A DNA stretch of 13,180 bases from Clostridia bacterium (GTDB lineage Bacteria; Bacillota_A; Clostridia; Christensenellales; Borkfalkiaceae). A program made the position numbers and the translations under genes. The DNA lies in contig JAFTIK010000004.1 of the NCBI GenBank assembly GCA_017456945.1, positions 1-13,180 on the forward strand, read 5' to 3'. Positions 8,674 to 13,180 of the stretch are shown here, in pieces. The notes beneath the pieces were generated by a model that had not been told where the DNA came from, did not search any database, and saw only the letters and a program-made list of their open reading frames with translations. Each line of letters starts with the position of its first letter. The first letter of the stretch is position 1.

Positions 8674-9295
8674 CGTGAGTCTCCTTTTTGAAAGCAGAAA
8701 TAATAAAATCTACGTTGGGGAATTTCATTTCCTTTTGAATTTCTTTGGGCGCGATAACGAACCCTATGGTAGCGCCTTGAATAATGGAAAAGAAAAGTTT
8801 TACGCAGTCTTTTGCAGAGTATTTGTCTGTAAAATAACCTTGTTTTTGCCCTTCTTCAAAAAATTGTTCGTTAAGAAGAAAGGGGAATTTTTTGTCCGAA
8901 GGTTTTTTAGGCTGTGATATACCTTTTTGCTTGTTTATAAACTTTTGAGTTATAAAAAAGTAAAAATAATATGTAAAATCTTCGTCGTTTACTAGAGTGT
9001 TAAATAAATCTTCAAGTATTACGCGAAGTTTTTCATTGTAGTCAGGGGTAACGTTTAAAGTTGCTATTAAATCTTCTCGGTGATGCTCGGCTTTAATGCG
9101 CATAACTTCGTCGAAAAGATCTTTTTTTGTTTTGTAATAATGGTAAAAAAGCCCGTGTGAACAGTTGGCTTTTTTCACTATGTCGTCAACCGTAGTGTTA
9201 TCGTAACCTTTTTCGCAAAAAACGCGCAGACCGGATAGCGCAATTTGGCGTTTGCGTTGACCTTTTTTCTCGAACGGTTTTTTGTTGTTTTCCAT
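8663..9295 (-). CDS. TetR-family transcriptional repressor of the exporter operon
   Basis: Predicted DNA-binding repressor, 210 aa from the ATG at 9295. The N-terminal helix-turn-helix covers about residues 13-60: QRKRQIALSGLRVFCEKGYD, then TTVDDIVKKANCSHGLFYHY and YKTKKDLFDEV, a textbook TetR pattern. The C-terminal ligand domain (about 65-210) is helical and gives no ligand clue. The start is set by AGGGAGA (9303-9309), 7 nt upstream. A TTG 11 codons earlier (9328) lies inside the operator palindrome and downstream of the predicted transcription start by only about 2 nt, so it is rejected. As first gene of the operon, overlapping the exporter gene by 11 nt, and with a matching palindrome over its own promoter start, it most likely represses itself and the exporter until a substrate-like ligand releases it. 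Confidence 0.92.
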   Translation of the reverse strand: MENNKKPFEKKGQRKRQIALSGLRVFCEKGYDNTTVDDIVKKANCSHGLFYHYYKTKKDLFDEVMRIKAEHHREDLIATLNVTPDYNEKLRVILEDLFNTLVNDEDFTYYFYFFITQKFINKQKGISQPKKPSDKKFPFLLNEQFFEEGQKQGYFTDKYSAKDCVKLFFSIIQGATIGFVIAPKEIQKEMKFPNVDFIISAFKKETHDEK

Positions 9296-9309
9296 TGTAA
9301 AATCTCCCT

Positions 9310-9331
9310 TTATTGACGAATAAGTCAATAA
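9310..9331. promoter_or_regulatory. Predicted TetR operator O1, over the transcription start
   Basis: Perfect inverted repeat with 8-bp arms, TTATTGAC-N6-GTCAATAA. It covers about +1 to +21 of the operon promoter and ends at the tetR ribosome binding site, so a bound dimer would block transcription initiation. The core ATTGAC-N6-GTCAAT recurs at 9393-9410. That it is the TetR site is inferred from position and recurrence. Confidence 0.75.
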
Positions 9332-9336
9332 TCATT

Positions 9337-9365
9337 AGTATAAGCCAAAACCTTGTTTGTGTCAA
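9337..9365 (-). promoter_or_regulatory. Sigma-A promoter of the tetR-exporter-radical SAM operon
   Basis: On the - strand: -35 TTGACA at 9365-9360 (perfect), 17-nt spacer, -10 TATACT at 9342-9337 (5 of 6). The predicted start is near 9330, at the outer edge of palindrome O1, giving a leader of about 35 nt to the tetR ATG. Confidence 0.85.
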
Positions 9366-9392
9366 CTGAAAAAAGGGGAGTAAAATAAAATA

Positions 9393-9410
9393 ATTGACGC
9401 AAAAGTCAAT
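9393..9410. promoter_or_regulatory. Predicted TetR operator O2, upstream of the promoter
   Basis: Inverted repeat ATTGAC-N6-GTCAAT with the same arms and same 6-nt spacing as O1, and a similar spacer (GCAAAA against GAATAA). It sits 27 bp upstream of the -35 box, with its centre 81 bp from that of O1. It could aid looping or cooperative repression. It also embeds a possible weak second - strand promoter (TTGACT, 16 nt, TATTTT), which I do not annotate separately. Confidence 0.65.
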
Positions 9411-9449
9411 GTTTGAAAATTTTGGCGATTTAAGGGGAAAAATTAAAGA

Positions 9450-9470
9450 TAATATATAAAATATATATTA
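9450..9470. repeat. A/T-only inverted repeat upstream of the metK promoter
   Basis: Perfect 9-bp arms TAATATATA and TATATATTA around AAA, 27 bp upstream of the metK -35 box. It lies in a very AT-rich stretch (about 9437-9477), so it may be chance, an aid to DNA melting or bending, or a protein site. It lacks the GC stem of a terminator. Confidence 0.4.
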
Positions 9471-9497
9471 AAAAAGGCAAGAATACTAGGTAGGCGA

Positions 9498-9526
9498 TTG
9501 ACAGAGAATAATTATTCGTGTATAAT
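9498..9526 (+). promoter_or_regulatory. Consensus sigma-A promoter of metK
   Basis: -35 TTGACA (9498-9503), 17-nt spacer, -10 TATAAT (9521-9526): a perfect match in all three respects. The predicted start is near 9533, leaving a leader of about 34 nt. This implies strong, probably constitutive expression of metK and perhaps comFC and secA behind it. Confidence 0.92.
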
Positions 9527-9566
9527 AAATAAATACGATTTATAAAAAACTTATGAGGAAAATAGT

Positions 9567-10733
9567 ATGCGAGAATTTTTTACTAGCGAATCTGTAACTT
9601 CGGGGCATCCCGATAAAGTGTGCGATCAAATTTCCGACGCCGTTCTTGACGAGATTCTAAAACAAGATAAATTTTCAAGAGTTGCTTGCGAATGTTCGGT
9701 AACGACCGACTTTTTGCTCGTTATGGGTGAAATTACTACGACTGCGAAAATTGACGTTGATAAGATTGCACGTTCGGTAATTGCAGATATAGGATATACC
9801 GATAAGGAAATAGGGTTTAGCGCAGATTCCGTTGAAATAATTTCCAAACTAAACAAGCAAAGCCCAGATATTGCTATGGGTGTTGATAGTTCGGTTGAAG
9901 ATAAGACTGGTGGTGACGATTACGATAAAATCGGCGCAGGCGATCAAGGGTTAATGTTTGGTTACGCGTGCAAGGAAACAAAAGAATTGATGCCGTTACC
10001 CATTATGCTTTCGCATAAGATGTGCGAACGTCTTGAACAAGTTAGAAAACATGGCTTGTTAAAATACCTTCGCCCTGATGGTAAAGGTCAAGTAACCGTT
10101 GAGTATCAAAACGGAAAACCTATTCGTATAGATACGGTCGTTTTATCTTCTCAACACGATAGTACGATTGACACTCAAACATTGCGTAAAGATTTGAAAG
10201 AGTTGGTTATCAACTACGTTATGCCTAAAGAATATCTTGACGAGAATACCAAATACTTTATTAATCCTACGGGTAGATTTGAAGTAGGTGGTCCTAACGG
10301 TGACTCTGGTCTTACGGGTAGAAAAATTATCGTCGATACTTATGGTGGCAAGTGCCCGCACGGTGGTGGCGCGTTTAGTGGAAAAGACCCTACGAAAGTT
10401 GACCGTTCTGCAACCTATATGGCAAGATACGTATGTAAAAATATAGTAGGCGCAGATCTTGCAGACGTTTGTGAAATGCAAGTTGCTTACGCTATAGGCG
10501 TCGCAAAACCCGTTTCGGTTAAAATCGATACCTTTGGTACGGGCAAAATATCAGATGAAAAGATCGCAGATATCGTCGTAAAAGAATTCGATTTGCGTCC
10601 GTCTGCAATAATAGACAAGTTGGGGCTTAGAAATCCCATATATAGACAGACTGCATCTTACGGGCATTTCGGGAAAGCGGATTTGCCTTGGGAAAAACTA
10701 GATAGAGTTGAAGATCTTAAAAAATATCTCTAA
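9567..10733 (+). CDS. metK: S-adenosylmethionine synthetase
   Basis: Makes S-adenosylmethionine from methionine and ATP, releasing phosphate and diphosphate; cytoplasmic, normally a tetramer. At 388 aa it is full length (E. coli 384). Family motifs are intact: [20 protein letters not shown] at the N-terminus with the ATP-contacting H14 and D16, the signature GAGDQG at 123-128 followed by [23 protein letters not shown], and the P-loop-like [16 protein letters not shown] at about 266-281. The start ATG has GAGGAA at 9555-9560, 6 nt upstream. It is driven by a perfect promoter, and the short leader has no S-box or other SAM riboswitch. The stop overlaps comFC by one base (TAATG). SAM from this enzyme is the cofactor the nearby radical SAM protein needs, but that adjacency is divergent and probably coincidental. 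Confidence 0.98.
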   Translation: MREFFTSESVTSGHPDKVCDQISDAVLDEILKQDKFSRVACECSVTTDFLLVMGEITTTAKIDVDKIARSVIADIGYTDKEIGFSADSVEIISKLNKQSPDIAMGVDSSVEDKTGGDDYDKIGAGDQGLMFGYACKETKELMPLPIMLSHKMCERLEQVRKHGLLKYLRPDGKGQVTVEYQNGKPIRIDTVVLSSQHDSTIDTQTLRKDLKELVINYVMPKEYLDENTKYFINPTGRFEVGGPNGDSGLTGRKIIVDTYGGKCPHGGGAFSGKDPTKVDRSATYMARYVCKNIVGADLADVCEMQVAYAIGVAKPVSVKIDTFGTGKISDEKIADIVVKEFDLRPSAIIDKLGLRNPIYRQTASYGHFGKADLPWEKLDRVEDLKKYL

Positions 10734-11464
10734 TGAAGGGGTTATTAAAAAGGATTCGGGAATTTTTCGTTAATACGCTATTTAATCCCAAATGGAAATG
10801 TATAGCGTGCGAAAAGGAAATTTTCGATCAAGGCTATCTGTGCGACGATTGCAAGAAAAGTATGCCGTATAGCGGTGGCGTTATTTGCGATCATTGTGGA
10901 AGACAATTAAAAGCACCACAAAAATACTGTACAACTTGTAAGAATAGGTTGGTAAGTACGGAAAAGGCGCGTAGCGTTTACGTATATAAAAAGCCTGTCG
11001 ATACTCTGATACAAAAATTAAAGTACGGCAACGGTAGATATCTAGTAGAACCTTTGGCAGAAGAATTGTCACTTTTATACTTTAAGAGTTATTTTAACGC
11101 CGATTATTTAACATTCGTTCCTATGCACGTAAAAGCGCAAGCGAAAAGGGGCTATAATCAATCTAAACTTCTTGCAGACGCTCTTTCAGAGAAAATAGGC
11201 GTGCAAGTGGTACAATGTTTGGAAAAGACCAAGGAAACCAAACGGCAAGCCACTTTAACTAGAGAGCAACGCCGAAAAAATTTGATAGATTCCTTTAAGA
11301 TAATCGATAGAAAAACTCTTAAAGATAAAACAGTCGTTATTATAGACGACGTTTCAACGACAGGTTCAACGGCGGAAGTCGTTGCTGAAAAACTAAAAAA
11401 AGCGGGCGCAAAAGTAGTTTATTTATTAACTATTGCAAGCGTTCCACCAAAAAACGGATATTAA
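10733..11464 (+). CDS. comFC: ComFC-like phosphoribosyltransferase-fold protein with double zinc ribbon
   Basis: ComF-family protein linked to uptake of transforming DNA in Firmicutes and Proteobacteria; the biochemical reaction is not settled. At 243 aa it has an N-terminal region with four CxxC knuckles (C23/C26, C37/C40, C52/C55, C66/C69), enough for two zinc sites. A type I phosphoribosyltransferase domain follows, with [13 protein letters not shown], the conserved [35 protein letters not shown] and the PRPP loop [13 protein letters not shown] ending at about residue 213. The ATG overlaps the metK stop (TAATG), so translation is likely coupled. No comFA helicase gene is adjacent, unlike the B. 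subtilis comF operon, so competence need not be its current role. secA follows after 40 nt. Confidence 0.9.
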   Translation: MKGLLKRIREFFVNTLFNPKWKCIACEKEIFDQGYLCDDCKKSMPYSGGVICDHCGRQLKAPQKYCTTCKNRLVSTEKARSVYVYKKPVDTLIQKLKYGNGRYLVEPLAEELSLLYFKSYFNADYLTFVPMHVKAQAKRGYNQSKLLADALSEKIGVQVVQCLEKTKETKRQATLTREQRRKNLIDSFKIIDRKTLKDKTVVIIDDVSTTGSTAEVVAEKLKKAGAKVVYLLTIASVPPKNGY

Positions 11465-11504
11465 ATCAAAAAACATAATTCATCACTTGATAAAAGGAGA
11501 AAAA

Positions 11505-13180
11505 ATGGGATTATTTAGATACATTTTAGGCGGTGAGAGCAGAAGAAGTTTGAAAAAACTTAACGCTATGGCAGATAAGGTAATTGCTCTTCAACCCAAA
11601 TACGAATCGTTTACCGACGAAGATTTGCGTTTACAAACGAGTTTTCTAAAAGACAGGCTTAAAGCGGGTGAAACGCTCGACGACATTTTGTTCGACGCTT
11701 TTGCCGTAGTTAGAGAAGCGGCTTTTAGAGTGCTCAATATGAGACACTATAAAGTGCAGATTATCGGTGGTATATGTTTGCATCAAGGCAGAGTTGCCGA
11801 AATGAAAACGGGTGAAGGTAAAACCTTAGTTGCAACCTTGCCGGCATATTTAAACGCGCTTACGGGCGAAGGCGTTCATATCGTAACGGTAAACGACTAT
11901 CTTGCTAGCCGTGACGCAGAGTGGATGGGTAAAGTGTATAAGTTCTTAGGGCTTACCGTTGGCGTAGCCGTTTCGGGTATGGAAGACGAAGATAAGCAAA
12001 AGGCTTATGCCTGCGATATTACTTACGGCACGAACAACGAAATGGGTTTTGACTATTTGAGAGATAATCTTAAAACCAAAACCGAACTTATGGTTCAAAG
12101 ACCGCTAGTTTTTGCTATTGTGGACGAAGTTGACTCTATTCTTATCGACGAAGCGAGAACACCGCTTATCATATCTGGTAAAGGTCAAGAATCTAGCGAA
12201 AAGTATATGTCTGCAAACAAGTTTGTTAGATCTTTGGTTTTAGATAAAGACTTTACTATCGATATTAAAGAAAAGAGCGTTCAAATTACCGAAACTGGCG
12301 CAAAGAAAGCAGAAAGTTTCTTTGGGTTAAACAGTTTTTCGGACATAGAAAACGCATCTCTTTCTCACCATATTCAACAGGCTTTGAAGGCAAACTATAT
12401 CTTTAAGAAAGATAACGATTACGTCGTTTCAGACGGTGAAGTTATAATCGTTGACGAGTTTACTGGTCGTCTTATGATCGGTAGACGTTATTCTGACGGC
12501 TTGCATCAAGCTATTGAAGCAAAGGAAGGGGTAAAAGTTCGTAATGAGAACAAGACTTTCGCAACGATTACCTTCCAAAACTATTTTAGAATTTATAAAA
12601 AACTTTCTGGCATGACGGGTACTGCAAAGAGCGAAGAAGAAGAGTTTAGAGCCATTTACGGCTTAGACGTTTTGGAAATTCCCACTAATCGCCCCGTCGC
12701 TAGAGTGGATAGACCTGACGTTATTTATAAAACAGTAAACGGTAAGAATAAAGCCATCGTAAACGAAATTGAAGAATGTCATAAAAAAGGGCAACCCGTT
12801 CTCGTTGGTACGGTTACCGTTGAAAAGTCAGAAGAAATTTCTAGACTTTTAATTAGAAAGGGAATTAAGCATAACGTTCTTAACGCAAAGAACCACGCAA
12901 GAGAAGCAGATATCGTTGCGCAAGCAGGTAGATTAGGTGCGGTAACTATCGCAACTAACATGGCAGGGCGTGGTACGGATATTTTGCTTGGTGGTAACCC
13001 TGAATTTATCGCAAAGAGAAAACTTCGCGAACAAGGGGTAGAAGACGAAATGATCGAACTTGCTACTTCTTATATTAGCAATATTTCAGACGAAGCGAAG
13101 GAAGTTCGTGAAAGATATCAAAAAATTTATAAAGACATTAAGGTTGATACCGACGCTGAAAAGATTAAAGTTATGGAAGC
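11505..13180 (+). CDS. secA: SecA, preprotein translocase ATPase (3' end outside window)
   Basis: Motor ATPase that drives unfolded preproteins through SecYEG at the cytoplasmic membrane. The first 558 codons are present and open. Start: [10 protein letters not shown] with AAGGAGA at 11494-11500. Motifs: Walker A in MKTGEGKTL at 100-108, the DEAD-type [15 protein letters not shown] from V206, the preprotein-binding region after [19 protein letters not shown], and [18 protein letters not shown] from about residue 484, with the arginine finger region R489. After GGNPEF there is the charged insertion common in Firmicutes SecA. The wing, scaffold and C-terminal zinc-binding tail lie beyond the edge. 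It sits 40 nt after comFC with no clear promoter or terminator between, so it is probably cotranscribed from the metK promoter. The ribosome hibernation gene often found before secA is absent. Confidence 0.97.
   Translation, partial: MGLFRYILGGESRRSLKKLNAMADKVIALQPKYESFTDEDLRLQTSFLKDRLKAGETLDDILFDAFAVVREAAFRVLNMRHYKVQIIGGICLHQGRVAEMKTGEGKTLVATLPAYLNALTGEGVHIVTVNDYLASRDAEWMGKVYKFLGLTVGVAVSGMEDEDKQKAYACDITYGTNNEMGFDYLRDNLKTKTELMVQRPLVFAIVDEVDSILIDEARTPLIISGKGQESSEKYMSANKFVRSLVLDKDFTIDIKEKSVQITETGAKKAESFFGLNSFSDIENASLSHHIQQALKANYIFKKDNDYVVSDGEVIIVDEFTGRLMIGRRYSDGLHQAIEAKEGVKVRNENKTFATITFQNYFRIYKKLSGMTGTAKSEEEEFRAIYGLDVLEIPTNRPVARVDRPDVIYKTVNGKNKAIVNEIEECHKKGQPVLVGTVTVEKSEEISRLLIRKGIKHNVLNAKNHAREADIVAQAGRLGAVTIATNMAGRGTDILLGGNPEFIAKRKLREQGVEDEMIELATSYISNISDEAKEVRERYQKIYKDIKVDTDAEKIKVME

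Noticed and set aside
9296..9328. TTG start giving tetR 11 extra residues
   Set aside because: The TTG lies within the operator palindrome, almost at the predicted transcription start; the ATG at 9295 has AGGGAGA at proper spacing.
9382..9404. Second - strand promoter at O2 (TTGACT, 16 nt, TATTTT)
   Set aside because: The -10 matches only 4 of 6 and the region is AT-rich; the downstream promoter at 9365-9337 is far better.
9497..9502. Third TetR half-site ATTGAC at the metK promoter
   Set aside because: It is just the consensus -35 box preceded by A, and no GTCAAT partner follows at 6-nt spacing.
11465..11491. Weak inverted repeat ATCAA/TTGAT between comFC and secA as a terminator
   Set aside because: Arms are only 5 bp of A/T-rich sequence with a 17-nt loop and no T-run.

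Overview
The window looks like chromosomal DNA from a low-GC Gram-positive bacterium, most plausibly an uncultured member of the Clostridia. Evidence: strong AAAGGAGG-type ribosome binding sites, consensus sigma-A promoters, tightly overlapping genes, a PotABCD operon and a comFC-secA neighbourhood typical of Firmicutes. No genus can be named from the sequence alone. It is a housekeeping and transport region with no mobile element, CRISPR array, tRNA or rRNA that I can see.

Region 1 (1-4042, + strand) is a polyamine importer operon: potA (5' end outside the window), potB, potC and potD, joined by 4-nt overlaps or a 1-nt gap. PotA carries an extra copy of its C-terminal regulatory (TOBE-like) module. 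PotD has a cleavable signal peptide without a lipobox and a C-terminal transmembrane anchor. A bidirectional hairpin terminator at 4041-4066 separates this operon from the next, which converges on it.

Region 2 (4069-9295, - strand) is a four-gene operon read right to left: a TetR-family repressor, two half-transporters of a heterodimeric ABC exporter, and a PflX-like radical SAM protein. The genes overlap by 11 and 8 nt, then leave a 2-nt gap. The two ATPase subunits have complementary defects that predict one working and one degenerate ATP site. A consensus promoter (TTGACA-17-TATACT) drives the operon. Two matching ATTGAC-N6-GTCAAT palindromes, one on the predicted transcription start and one upstream of the -35, are the likely TetR operators. 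The regulator, exporter and orphan radical SAM enzyme form the most interesting functional unit here, though its substrate cannot be told.

Region 3 (9498-13180, + strand) is metK behind a perfect consensus promoter with a short leader and no room for a SAM riboswitch. It is followed by a 1-nt overlapping comFC-like phosphoribosyltransferase gene, then secA, which runs off the right edge.

At the base-composition scale, GATC is nearly absent from the first 9.1 kb (one site by eye) but fairly common in metK-comFC-secA (ten sites).
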